DNA of 64,000 bases. It comes from Acanthopleura granulata (Eukaryota > Mollusca > Polyplacophora > Chitonida > Chitonidae). Each line of letters starts with the position of its first letter. Positions within the stretch are counted from its first letter, which is position 1. Location: assembly GCA_016165875.1 (NCBI GenBank), contig JABBOT010000003.1:27422983-27486982 (forward strand), read 5' to 3'. The notes beneath the pieces are model-generated. The model had not been told where the DNA came from and did not search any database. It saw nothing but the letters and a program-made list of their open reading frames with translations. This document shows, piece after piece, positions 34,051-45,378 of this stretch. Position numbers and translations under genes: made by a program.

Positions 34051-37000
34051 CACCTCCTTTTTTAACGGTTGTGAATGGATGGTTACCATTGTCTTATTCG
34101 CCTTCAAGTGCTTCTAAACTATCCACCTTTAATCGTGATTTTTAAATGTGTACAACCGACTGAGCGCACATTATTTGTAGTTACACTCAAGATGGAATGG
34201 CATAATTGAAGTTCAAGAAATTGTATACAGGGCATATTGGACAAAACCGAATTCATTCCTATAGGTCGTGGATATGACTTGTGTAGATGTAAATAAACTC
34301 TGTGACAAATCACAAAGAGTTTCCTTAAGCAAAAGGCAGTTGGTTTCAGTAAGACTACATGCTTTCCCCTTCTTGCTTGTAATCAGGAGAACTCTACCCA
34401 AATAGGCTACATAACACAGTCTTTCAAACCGGATTGACCATAAAATACACAGCAGGCACAAAACTTAAAATGTCACTACCTCCAATGAAGGCATTTCTGG
34501 TCAGGAAGCACAATCCACTTGACGCACGCAAAGCTTTTCGTTCACTTAATGAGCCGTTCTTTTGGTCACCTTTCCGTTAGAGGCCACTTAGCGGAGGATA
34601 CAGTACCACTGTTAAGGTATCGACCCAACCCTAGAGCGGCCGACAGCGACCAATTTAAATGAAACCTTAAGGAACCCCGGAAAGTATCTCGTCCGGTCCT
34701 TTATCTACAATAGTTGCTTTCAGTTTCATTGCGATATTGCCAAGGACAACCAACTCTTTTCCACGGCCTTTATTGCCTTAACTGCCTTAACAAAGTCAGC
34801 TGCCATCAGCGTGGCATATGTGTAATGGAAATATAGGTTAATGGGGCGCCGACGATAAATGGCATGAATCATTAATAAGTAACATTAATATATGATCTGT
34901 ATACTAGTAATCGATTTATTATGAGAGAATAAATGTGTCAATGAGAAAAGGCTCTACATAGTATGCTCCATGAGTCACTGAGCAGAACGATAATTACATA
35001 ACAAAACCAGTGAAGTACATTTGATAATAACATTGGGTGACGAGAAAAAAACAACACAGTATGTTCTTTTTTATAGATTCTAAACAATTTCTAAACAATT
35101 GTGGAGAAGAATATTGATCTCCGAGGATGTGATCACTATTGTATCGACATTAATGTTTGTTGTTTCGGAATTTTATTTAAGGTGAATGAAAATTACGTTA
35201 GGATGTTTTTTATGTAGATGGTAGAACAGAATAAGGAAATAACACACATGAAACGTAGACATCTCAGGGCTGGATAGAACACCGGGCAGCTAAATTCATA
35301 CGAATTACATAACGGTAGTGATTTCTGCTGAATCTCGTATTAGTTGTATATGTAACTTCTATATACATGAATCTCGAATTCCCTGAATGGACATATGGAC
35401 ATTATCGATTACGGATAGATTACAAGCTATCGTGACAAACGTCGAGAACTATAATTTGTCGCCATTGATTCTCGGTAACTGGATACTGTGGGTTAGTCAT
35501 GCAGCAGTCTGAAAAGCCAGGCCGAGGTTGCCAAGATTACTGATTTGTGTTTAGTGCTTTTCATGTCGATGTTCTACAGCCAAATTTCTTGTGGCATTAT
35601 TCTTTGCCAATAGCTCTTCTGTTTGGACTAAGAAGTCTAGTCCTAGGCAAAGGTTTTTTCTGTATGGGCTGCATTGGGTTAATGGTTTCCTTATAAATCT
35701 TTTCATGCTTACCTTAGTCTTTTTCACAAGACAGACTTTCTGATGTGTAAATGACGTTGTAAATGAAGAGAAAAAATTCTGTTGTGCAATGATGTCTGAA
35801 AGCCTAAGGGATGCGTGATTAAGGGATGAATGCACTCGAGCCTTGCAAGCGGCTGATATCTCGCAATTTACTATACATATCGTATTGTAACTTCATTTTA
35901 CAATGAACTTTTTTCTACTTAAATCCAGAATGTGTCATTATATGTTATCGAATAATCACATCTACGAGCCTATTTCAGTCTGAGCTCTGATTCTTGCCAT
36001 ACCTGATCAACACGAGGATCCTGGTTACGTAATCGGCGTCTCCAAGTAACCTGGTTACGCGATCAATGCGCCAAATCATTGAAATCCAACGCACGGAGAA
36101 ATGTCAAACGTCTACAAAATGAGGCATGATTGTTGAAAACACGTTTTCAATATTTTGCCAACTAGTCCATAGCTCTTATTTGTCTCCTGGCTCACTCCTG
36201 TCTAGATAAAGACCAGTTTTTGCAACCCAGTGAAAGGAAGGGGATTTGCTTGTTTCAGACTGTTTAATACGCCCACATTCTTTTACCAGCCTTTAAAATG
36301 TTTGCTGACGTTAATCAATTTGTTTTCATAGACTATGTTTCCTAGCCAACCATTTAACATCGAGAAGAACTGACGATCGCTTTCTCCTACTTTCGTGGTT
36401 TGCTATCGTAAAACTATTTGAGAAGTGCATGTAAAATTCTGGGTTAACCAAGTCAGATTATGCTACAGTCATTGCGTGTTATATGTGAACAAAAAGAAAG
36501 GGATGTTCAAGGTTAATGTAAGGTATACACATCAATAATACTGCCTCTGGTCAACTTCCGACTGGAATCCGGTGTTTAACAATCCAGTAAAAGAGCCTAT
36601 TTCCTTAACATGCGCACGCATTTCAGGCTCACGAGTCTTCTCGATGTGAATGTACTGTCAGATTGCAAATTCTGTGGCAGCTAGATTGCGCCAGAGAGCT
36701 CAAATATCCACGTCAGCTAAATGAGCAAATTCGTGAACTACAGACAGGGGAACAGTATTCTGCATTTCTATCCTGTCTGACTATGGCGAAGAATCGTTTA
36801 AAAATTGTTGGGTTCGGTCCAGATAATCCCCAAAATTTAATGAACTGCTCAATAGTCCACGATCAACATGTACACAAAATTTCATCAAAAATTCCTGCAT
36901 AACTGTTTCCGTAACTTTGCTCATAGACAAATAATGGCCAGCAATAAGACCACCCAGAAGGATATAATACAGTAATATGAATCTAGCATGGGCTCTCCCA

Positions 37001-37095
37001 TAAACTGATATCTGGCTTTCTTGAGATCTCACATCATATAAACTGAACCCTAAAATGGTCATTTTAGCGTCGTCCCTTTACCTGGTACGAAAACA
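34051..37095. other. no gene recognised
   Basis: Three kilobases without a supportable gene. Frames at 35551-35835 - and 36663-36902 + have no recognised homology or splice context. Confidence 0.4.
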
Positions 37096-37124
37096 GTGAT
37101 GTCGATGGCATCTAGCGTTGCAGT

Positions 37125-37485
37125 TTTGTCTTGAACAGGGTCGCGTGTTAGGATCCAGCTCTCGCTAGTTTGACTGTGAATGTACGTCAAGGACTTTGTG
37201 AGGTAAAATAACATACCGGCTTTCCCGTCCAGCCCATAAATTCAATCACCCTTGTGCAAGGGAAAAGGGGCCTCTCACCAACACATTCCCTAGGAGTTCA
37301 AGTCCAGCTCATACTGGCTTCTTCTCCGGCCGTGCGCGGGAAGGTCTGCCAGGAACATCGCATGGTTATGGTTTTCCCTTTCGCAGTGCGCAGTTTCCTC
37401 CCTGCATAATGATGGTCGCCGTCCCATAAGTGAAATATTCTTAAGTATGACGTCAAACACCAAGCAAATAAGTGAATAAATAAAT
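37125..37485 (+). mobile_element. composite SINE, copy 1 of a tandem pair
   Basis: Begins with a B-box-like GCGTGTTAGGATCCAGCTCTC, followed by GACTTTGTGAGGTAAAATAAC, CCGGCTTTCCCGTCCAGCCC and a second B-box-like GGAGTTCAAGTCCAGCTC. The family A body (TGGCTTCTTCTCCGGCCG, GGGAAGGTCTGCCAGGAAC, AGTTTCCTCCCTGC) and the tail CAAATAAGTGAATAAATAAATA complete it. Two promoter-like heads ahead of one body suggest a dimeric element. Confidence 0.72.
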
Positions 37486-37796
37486 AGAGTTACGTGTTCG
37501 AATCCACCTCTCAAGGCTTTGTGAGGTACAATGACTCACCGGCTTTCCCCTCCACCCATAAACTCGACCCCCATACTAGAAGGGAAAGGGAGGCTTCCAG
37601 TTCGGTCGATATGGGTTCAGCTCACGCTGACTTCCTCCTGGGTCGTACGTGGGTAAGCCTGCCAGGAACCCGATGGTCGTGAGTTTCACCAAGCTCTGTC
37701 CCGTTTTCTCTCAGCATAATGCTGACCGCTGTCTTATAACTTAAACGTTAAATGAGTATGGCGTGAAACCCCAATCACAAGAAGTAAATAAATATA
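37486..37796 (+). mobile_element. composite SINE, copy 2 of a tandem pair
   Basis: Directly abuts copy 1 and repeats its order: TACGTGTTCGAATCCACCTCTC, GGCTTTGTGAGGTACAATGAC, CCGGCTTTCCCCTCCACCC, CCCCCATACTAGAAGGG, GGGTTCAGCTCACGCTGAC, GTGGGTAAGCCTGCCAGGAACC and GGCGTGAAACCCCAATCAC. The leading segment matches 37184-37266 at about 80%. It ends 120 bases upstream of the candidate coding exon at 37920. Confidence 0.72.
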
Positions 37797-37919
37797 AGGG
37801 AAAATTCTTGTGTACGCCCTTTGATAAACATCATACAAATGTGTTATATGAAATCAATGAAATGTTTTTTATGCGATCAATCTCTAAATCATTTCTTTTA
37901 TTTTTGGTTTGAGTTCCAG

Positions 37920-38943
37920 CCCTGTTGCCATCCGCCGGCCCGGAACTCCCGTAGGGCTCCGGCGAACATTTTCTTCTCCCTCTAGACCCTGTACCGCCCA
38001 ACCTTTTCGTGCTTATCACCAAGTATACATCATGCCGAGGACTCACATCAGCGTGGCGCGATTCTACGACTGGTCGTCAGATTTGGGTGAATGTGTGTCC
38101 GTCTCGCAGCTGTACCAGAATCTGGGGCGGAACAAATCCCAAGCCGCTTCTCCCAGACTCTCCGCCACCGGAAGTGACTATCACAACCGGAACGCTACGC
38201 TACATCCTCCCACTGGTAGGATGTTCGTCAAAGACAAAACTCCGTCCCTCACTAAAGGCGAGCGAGAAATCATCAGCGGGATTTGCCGAAACAGAAGCGA
38301 CGTGGTGAAGACGGGCCCCAATCTTTCCTCTGTGGAGGACGCGGGTTTCTTGAGGCACAGCGATGCGTGGTTTGTAGGTCGTCAAAGCCAGCAGCCCAAA
38401 CTGAAGTATACTCACGCCAGAATGTATTTGGATATGGCGGAGGAGAAACAAAAAATTTGTGTGGACCCTGTGCCTAGTTCAAGGTCGACTAGCTGCAGCC
38501 TCTGTCAAAACCGTTCTAAGCAAACTGAGCATCCTCCACTATTGGTCGAGGATAAAATGTCCTCTGAGCTAATGGAGGAAGGTCCTACAGCGCCCCCTAG
38601 CACGCCGGAAAAGCTGTTAAACCGAAGGGAAAAAGTACCGCCGATAAACAATGGCTGCGGCGCTGTGTACGTGGAGAGAGTAGGGGACTTGGACGATGCC
38701 GAAACCACGGAGAACAAGCATAAAACTTTTCTTAATATTTTTCTGCCGAAAGTTCATTCAGAGGAACATTTAGACGACGAGGATTCTCGACAGGACTTTA
38801 CAGAGCAATGGTCTCAGCATATACCTACATCAAGCACTGACAAAAAGATACGGCGACCAAAGCGACCATCGACGGCCAGCGGTGTCCGCAATGACAAACC
38901 CAGGAATTCTTATAAAAAGGACAGTATCAGTAGATTGTATTAG
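37920..38943 (+). CDS. unrecognised Pro/Arg/Ser-rich protein (probable terminal exon)
   Basis: The frame is open from 37888 to the stop TAG at 38941-38943. The first in-frame ATG is at 38032, giving 303 residues (MPRTHISVARFYDWSSDLGE...). The 37 codons before that ATG also look coding (RRPGTPVGLRR, FSSPSRP), and a good acceptor (branch-like CTAAAT, TTTCTTTTATTTTTGG, then TTCCAG) ends at 37919, so this is more likely the last exon of a longer gene entered in phase 2. No signal peptide, membrane helix or known domain is seen. The C terminus is a basic tail with KRPSTASG, preceded by an acidic patch (HLDDEDSRQD), and SCSLCQNRS contains a cysteine pair. AATAAA at 39066 may be the polyadenylation signal. 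Proteins of this style are frequent among ciliary or sperm axonemal accessory factors, but that is only an impression. Composition differs from flanking non-coding DNA (higher G+C). Confidence 0.75.
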
Positions 38944-39065
38944 AGTTCCAAGCAATGTTGTTTTTGCTACGTTGGCTGTGAATAATTAGAGATTTTATTT
39001 ATCTTGCTAAACCCAACGCCATACACAGTTTGTTTTTTTCCTCATGAAGCATTTTTCTTTGTTGA

Positions 39066-39071
39066 AATAAA
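39066..39071 (+). terminator. candidate polyadenylation signal of the 37920 gene
   Basis: AATAAA lies 123 bases after the stop codon, the first such hexamer downstream. Not experimentally supported. Confidence 0.4.
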
Positions 39072-40760
39072 AATATGTGAACATCTTGAGAGAACCAGTT
39101 TAAAGGAGATTTTAAATGTCATCTTACCCATTAATATAGAACACTTGCCTTTCTTCAGCACAACTTACGAAGTCAGAAGTCTCTGTACTAGGATTGCTTA
39201 ATTTCAAAGTATTCCTTTAGGTTTCTCGTGAAGACAGTGTTTGGTTTTCAACATACACTGAGGTAGCTTGATCATTGTGTACTTCTGTTTCAGTAGTCCA
39301 AATCACTTAATTGAGCACTTTCCGGTGCCAGACAGTGGCACAAGTGTTCATCATCGGCAGCTTATATTCCACTTCCAATTTCACTGTTGACAATTTGCTG
39401 TTTCACTTACTTACCTCGGTGATGGATGCCATTGACTGTTGGAGTTTCCTACACGTACTGTAAGCTCACAGGTAATTCATGAAAATTTTTTCCTTGTATC
39501 TATATATGCTCTCTCTAACTAATTAGACCAAAGTATCGAAGTTAGGCATATGCCTATGTTCTAGAGAGAGATTTTCTTGCTTTCTCTCTTCCATCATTTG
39601 TCCAGCCAGATGAACTTGCATACAACAGCAGCGGAATGACGGTTATCATCGCGTGATTTTAATGACGTCACGGAATTTGTTCTGGCCACGTTCAGGACCA
39701 TTTCCCGTGGTAACCATGAAGGGCTTCTGATATCAGCATGGCAACTCAGTAAGGCCTTTTAACTTTAGATCCTTTAGTTCCTTGGGCGAAAATTTAACAG
39801 TAGCATCTTTATATCCTCCTGGTTGAATTTTCTTTCCTCTGACGCACAAGTCTGATAAACATTTTAGCTCCATTTTAATAGCAGTACAGCAAAAAATGAA
39901 AAACACAGCTATGCACCTATTTTCAGTTTTTCGGCCTTTCTGATCCAAAGCTAGGAGTGGGATTTTAAAACAGTAATTAGCCTGGCTCATGATCACTTTT
40001 GAACCCCTCAACTGGTCAAGTTCCACATCAGTGAAAAGTAACACAAATTATCACATCCCATTCGGGCTTGGAAGATGCAAACAGGCAAAATTTCTCCTGA
40101 GTGTATCAGAGCTGTCATCTCCGATTGCGGGACTGCTGAAAATGGCCATCTAGTATATGAACGTCCCTATAATTAACGAATGGCACTGGTCAAAATGATT
40201 GACCACGCAGTCGTGTCAAAGGGGTACTGGGCCTAAATTCAAGTATTGAAAGCTTTTGTCCTGCCTGTTGTTGTGCTATCTTGACTTACATTGCCGTGCA
40301 ACAATTAATAGCAAAACCTTCCATAGACTTTATGATCGAACTCTGGTCGCTGTCGCTGAACTACTAATAGAGAGTTTTATGAACCCTGTAAAATACACGC
40401 CCTATCTTTGTAATTCGATAAAGCACATGGGGCAACTACAGATAACAGTACGCCTAGATATGAAAATGTATGGGTGACATTATTAGCTCATGGCTTCCCT
40501 TAAGGGTAAAAGTTTGCGTACCCTGTTAGAAAGGTTAAGTCTTATTCAAGCAGTTCTCAACAAAAGAAAATACGAGAACGGTTAAATGCCAATGCATAAA
40601 AGGTTTACCGCTATTCGTTCACGGCTAAAATACAATGGACAAATAATGGATTACCGTCTTTGCAAGTGATGCGGCAGTGTAAGTGGGTCTAATGTCTTTA
40701 TGAATATGGATTTAATATTAGTTGAAAATATGACGCCATCCATTAGGTATATCAGTAATA
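39072..40760. other. no gene recognised
   Basis: The 103-codon - strand frame at 39733-40044 has a lysine/leucine-rich end but no recognised family and lies in A/T-rich sequence. The phrase GGGGTACTGGGCCTAAATTC near 40220 may belong to a dispersed element I cannot name. Confidence 0.4.
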
Positions 40761-40764
40761 CTTA

Positions 40765-41097
40765 GTGAGTGAGTGAGTGAGTGCGTGCTTGGGTTTTAGC
40801 GTCGTACTTTTTAATGTTTCAGTCATATGACGACGAGTTCTTCTGGTGTGTGCATATATAGTGTGTCTTGTTGTGGCAAGGCGAGCCCATGCCGCCAAAG
40901 TGCTGGCGCCGCAGAAACATCATGCCGATGATGCAGCCACATTACACTGACACGGACCGACCAGTCCGGTTTCCTTGATCTAATCTCTCAAAGCCGAGTG
41001 CCAAGTACCATTTTAAAAAGTAAAGGGTATTGAATCTGGATCTCCCTACCTCGAGGCGGCCGCTCTAAAAAAACTAGACCACCGAGGCGGTGTGTAA
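40765..41097 (-). mobile_element. tRNA-derived SINE, family D
   Basis: The + strand starts with AGTGAGTGAGTGAGTGAGTG, then TTGGGTTTTAGCGTCGTACT, TCAGTCATATGACGACGAG, CAGTCCGGTTTCC and a long body. It ends in a reverse-oriented tRNA head: on the - strand ACCGCCTCGGTGGTCTAG (A-box region) and TCGAGGTAGGGAGATCCAG (B-box region). The head-to-tail order is complete. I recognise the GCGTCGTACT..CATATGACGACGA module as common in molluscan genomes. Confidence 0.8.
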
Positions 41098-42660
41098 TAC
41101 TTAGAGTTAGTAGTACAAACGTACTGATGCAAAGCTGATGGCAAAGTGATAACATGTACAAGTTCTGTCAATATGATTCAAACTGTGACACTACTTGTTT
41201 GTATCCAGGACAAAAAAAAATCCATCCTGGACTTAAACTGCACTAGATTCTTACTAGTTGTGCTTGGAACCCCTCAACCTGTGTAGGGGCTCCTATGGGT
41301 GTGGCTCAACCATAGGGGGCGTTTCAGGTAACTATAGCAACAAGCTGTGGTTTTCTTCAGGTTCCGCTTGGCTTCCTCCACCGAAGAAACTGATCGTTGT
41401 TAAACCGATGAAATACTCTTGAGTACAAGAAAAAAAAAACAATAAAAGTCATAGTCCTGACTAGCCGTCTTCATGACTTTTAGCAAGGAATGTAACATCA
41501 GTGAAAGTTCTAAATATATGCCTGAAAAGGTTACTGTAAATTAAGAAGTTTCAGAAAGACAGAAGGTGTCAATGAAGCAGGACCTCGCATGTGTGAGCGA
41601 CTGAAGACAAGCACATGTATTTGCATACCCAGGGCTTGTTTTACAAAGTCGTCGCGCCGTCCATGGCAATAGAGGGAGACCACTTACATATGAAAATGGT
41701 ACAAATACACTGGACGAAGCGTTGTGACATCATCGTATAGCGCGTCTTCCAACAGACAATGAAGATAACATACATGTTTGCTAAGCGGACAAAAACAGGT
41801 CATGTTTCTGTACTGTCAGCGCAGTGTTGCATCACCAGCATGCTGTGTTGTCAGAAAATTGTCAGTCGTCAGAATACAACACAGAAGTAAGTAAGCAACA
41901 GTCTAAGAACTGGGAGTATTTCCGGACAACAATCACGTGTTACTTAAGCTGCACTTACACTGATATCGGATTTTGTCATCACACTGCATATGAAAATCAA
42001 CAATTCAGTTTATATGAGAGCAAAAGGCTACCTTGTCCGAGCAGTGGGAACCCGGGCCCAAGCCGAACTGACCAGAGTTGTGTGGTAACACATGAGCACT
42101 ACGTTACCAATTTGACGAGAAGTCGTCATCGCAAAGGCAGGAATGAACAAAAGACCGCACATCTTGGGCTCGAATTACTCGGGAAAGTCGAAGAGTTCAC
42201 CATTAACTGTGAAATCAATTGAAAAAAATGTCATCCGCAAAGCCAGACCACCTTTAAAATATAGTACTAAAAGATGCATGATTTGACTCAGCGAAGCGCA
42301 TACCCTACAACAATACAGCGTGCCTTCGGAGCTGAGTTTGCTACACGGTGACTTTATACTAATATGGCATAGAACATGATGAACTTGCCACTTATAAAAT
42401 GATGCAAGCGTATGCATTGCCCACTCTGCCATTTTTTGTTGTTGTTGTTTTTGTTGTTCATTGAACCGATGAGTAGAGAGCTCTCGGAGAATTACACTGA
42501 CTGAAAACTGTAAAACGTGGTTACCCGAGTATGTTGTGTAAGGGCGACAACTCATGATGGACAACTGAGACGAAGAGGACATGGATCAATGAAGAGACAG
42601 ATGCCACAACGGATTCCAACATACAACACCTTATGGACTTGGGCCATTACACTTCTGTAT
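41098..42660. other. no gene; decayed SINE-like segment near 41280-41450
   Basis: GGTTCCGCTTGGCTTCCTCCACCG and AAATACTCTTGAGTACAAG near 41360-41430 resemble a SINE body and tail. The frames at 41824-42222 + (which starts with GTG) and 42175-42582 - overlap each other and have no homology. Confidence 0.4.
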
Positions 42661-42666
42661 TTCATT

Positions 42667-42886
42667 TATCTATTTTATTTATTGTTTGACACAAAACTCA
42701 AAGACTTTTTCACTTATACAGTGGCGTTCGGTTTTATGGGGTGGAGAAAACAGGAGTGGCGGAGTGAACCACGTGCCACTGGGGAGTTACTGGCGAACTT
42801 TCCCTCACATGTGACATGCAGATATACATCCCGTATTAGTGCAAGACAAGTTGTCTTCCACCACGGATAAACTGCGAAAGAGGCAG
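42667..42886 (-). mobile_element. SINE, family C, diverged
   Basis: Reads TTTATTTATTGTTTGACACA, CACTTATACAGTGGCG, GGGGTGGAGAAAACAGGAG, GAACCACGTGCCACTGG, AGTTACTGGCGAACTTTCCC, ACATGCAG and GACAAGTTGTCTTCCACC. Same order as the copy at 32287-32612. Confidence 0.7.
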
Positions 42887-44232
42887 CACGAACACCGATT
42901 GCCATTTACTGTCACCAACTGTGCCACGAATTGTGACAGTCGGGGAATCCACAAATTCTCTGTCCAGTCAAGGCTGAATTAAAGAATTGTGTGATTGAAG
43001 AACTGGAAACTGAAAATGGTAAGATTATTTCATAAGTAAACTTCATAAAACCAAAGTTTACAGGAAAGTGTCAGCGTACCTGATATGTATTGCTTACAAC
43101 ATCACTTACACGACTTTCACCGATGAGTCATCAAACATAATTCTCTATATCTTGAGTCTTCTTTCATTTCCACACATCCAGTTTTGCAGGGCTGCACATC
43201 ATGCGCTCTTAGTATAAACCGTGATATGATGCATACAAACAAAACAGACATTTATTTATTTATATGATATAATATAAAGTAACAGTCTGAAGTATTACTC
43301 ATATAAATTAGGTTTGGCTTTGGTCACTGAACCAGCCCAGTAGAACTGGCCCGTACTTACCCTGACGCAAACTGAATAACAATCATATCAGACAAACATC
43401 ATTTACTGAATGTGGCAAACAGCAAACAAATTTGTACCATTTCCAGGAACAGTGAGTGGGTTAAAAATCTTGTGTGACTTTTTTCACGTAATCATCACAC
43501 TTCTATAGAGCCAAATATTACATTTGTTAATTATGAATGGGTAGAGAGCACGAAGTTGCAATGTATACAGACCTTGATTCCGCAGTACGAAACTTTTTTG
43601 CTTTGCACCAAGTTGGCCAAATGAGGAAAACTTATTGAAGGAACGCTTTGAACTTTTTGATGATGCAAAATGTGCTATCTAGGTGCAGACTGGTCCCTGC
43701 TGCGTATAAGAGATCACTTGCAGCGAATGAAAACAAACAGAAAAAAATCAACTTTTGAAAAATTATGTCCAAAATTAAATTTTTTAAAATGTTTTCTTTT
43801 GTTAATAAAACCCATTCTAGGTGGGCCATACGGACCGTACTAATAACGTTAGATCATCTGAAACTGATATTTTGTACATTTATTTCCATCTTCAACAATT
43901 TCTGATGTCATTTACTAGTGCAATGCTACTGATGTACGCAGACAAGCTATTCAAACATTAATACGGCAGTTGAGACGACAGAATTTATAACTCCAATGAG
44001 ACCACTTTATAAAGCCTGTATTGTATTTTAAAAATTTGACATATAAACAAAAAATATGCAAAAGTATAGCTTTGTGCGCATATCAGTTGTTTCCCTGTAC
44101 TATGTTTACTTCCTGTTTTGTTGTCTTTTTTTCGATTTAAACAAATGGTTTTCTTTTATACCAGAACACAGGATATCCGCATGATTCCAATAAAGTTAAT
44201 CCTTTCCATTAAACTTTCTTTCGTAAATTAGT
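42887..44232. other. no gene recognised
   Basis: A/T-rich, presumably including the 3' UTR of the - strand gene at 44233. A TTTATT at 43879-43884 (AATAAA on the - strand) is one possible polyadenylation signal, about 350 bases downstream of the stop. Confidence 0.4.
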
Positions 44233-45378
44233 CTACATTCCTAGGTTGTCCCCGATGGTATGCACAAGGGACAGGCACAAGGGACAGGCCCCAGGCAGTG
44301 TCTGGCGTTTTGGCAACCGCTTTGGAATAAGGGTAGAATGTTCCTCGTTTGGGACAAGTGAACGCCCGGAAACAGACGTACCGCAATACGTAGGGAGAGC
44401 AGGCGCTGTTCGTACCGAATATCCAAATTTCCGGCTATTTTTCAGTTCCAGGAGCATGGTAGGTCTCACGTGTATCGCCGGAAGCGTTGGTTGGCCCTCA
44501 CGATGTTTCTTTCCAAAATATTTACTTGGACAATTTGCTCTAGTCATGAAATTTAAATAGTTTCTTCGTTTTGTATGAGCAGTGTGTAATTCAGACCTAA
44601 ATTTCTCGGCATCATCTCCATTTGAATATCTTTCATGCAAGTCTCTAAGACCTATACCCTCCGGAGCATTCGCAGCAAATCGGTGTTGGGTTCTCCTGAG
44701 ATGCGCACTTAGCGTAGGGTTCCGGTAATGAGCATTGCCAAACTCTTCAGCTCCGAGTGTTCGCGCTCTTGTAATGAGCACGCGACTTGGAGGGAATGCT
44801 TGAGTGACAGCTGATTCCGTCAACTCTTCAGCATGTCTTTGTTCATCTGATTGATCATCCCCACGTCTTATTGCTTTCTTGTTATTTTCCCAACCTATCG
44901 CTAAAGCTCTTTCTCCAGGGGTGGGGTTTCTGGGGGCAAACTTATCCAACGTCCGCCTCATTGTCTTTTGCCTCCCGAACCCACCATACAACTCTGGTTT
45001 ATCCGACAGTTGTTTCAGCCATCTTGGAGTTAAGTTTTTATCTTCTTGGCGAGGATTCGACAGATAATAATACTCTAAATTTTTTTTCGTGGCAAGGTTT
45101 TTGTTCATATAATAAGGATAGCTAATTTCCAGGGGCCGGTACGACTTATCATAAGTTTGCTTTTCGGCTTCCAGACCGTACCGTTTAGAATTTGCACTAT
45201 TTAAGTGTTGAATACTGCTGTCTGTGCGCAGGAAGAGAGCAGGCGTGGTGGCCGGTCCGCAGTAGTCTGCCCCTGGCTCGGGCGTCTGCTGCAGAGGCAG
45301 AAAGTCCTCTAGTGAAACGTTCAGCTCATTAGAGCTCACGGAATAGTGGTCACCATCTTCTTCTCCTGTGGTCGCCAT
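44233..45378 (-). CDS. unrecognised 381-residue basic protein, single coding exon
   Basis: One of the longest uninterrupted frames in the window: ATG at 45378, TAG at 44233-44235. The N terminus is acidic (MATTGEEDGDHYSVSSNEL, with DFLPLQQTPEP at 25-35). Residues 80-106 are tyrosine-rich (SYPYYMNKN, LEYYYLSNPR). Residues 119-155 form a compact basic/aromatic block (PRWLKQLSDKPELYGGFGR, then RRTLDKFAPRNPTPGER). The rest is arginine-rich (HLRRTQHRF, HTKRRNYL) and ends with a cysteine pair (ACPLC, 364-368). No signal peptide, membrane helix or known fold is recognised. Just before the ATG the - strand reads TTTTCTCTTTAAGAATCAG then TA, which resembles an acceptor, so a 5' UTR intron is likely. 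The shadow frame at 44246-44560 + is not a gene. Function unknown; the style is like that of axonemal or cytoskeletal accessory proteins, which is a guess. Confidence 0.8.
   Translation of the reverse strand: MATTGEEDGDHYSVSSNELNVSLEDFLPLQQTPEPGADYCGPATTPALFLRTDSSIQHLNSANSKRYGLEAEKQTYDKSYRPLEISYPYYMNKNLATKKNLEYYYLSNPRQEDKNLTPRWLKQLSDKPELYGGFGRQKTMRRTLDKFAPRNPTPGERALAIGWENNKKAIRRGDDQSDEQRHAEELTESAVTQAFPPSRVLITRARTLGAEEFGNAHYRNPTLSAHLRRTQHRFAANAPEGIGLRDLHERYSNGDDAEKFRSELHTAHTKRRNYLNFMTRANCPSKYFGKKHREGQPTLPAIHVRPTMLLELKNSRKFGYSVRTAPALPTYCGTSVSGRSLVPNEEHSTLIPKRLPKRQTLPGACPLCLSLVHTIGDNLGM

Noticed and set aside
39733..40044. 103-codon - strand frame
   Set aside because: Lies in A/T-rich DNA, has no recognised homology and no splice context. 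Cannot be supported as a gene.
41824..42222. 132-codon + strand frame
   Set aside because: It begins with GTG, overlaps an antisense frame at its end, and shows no recognisable domain.
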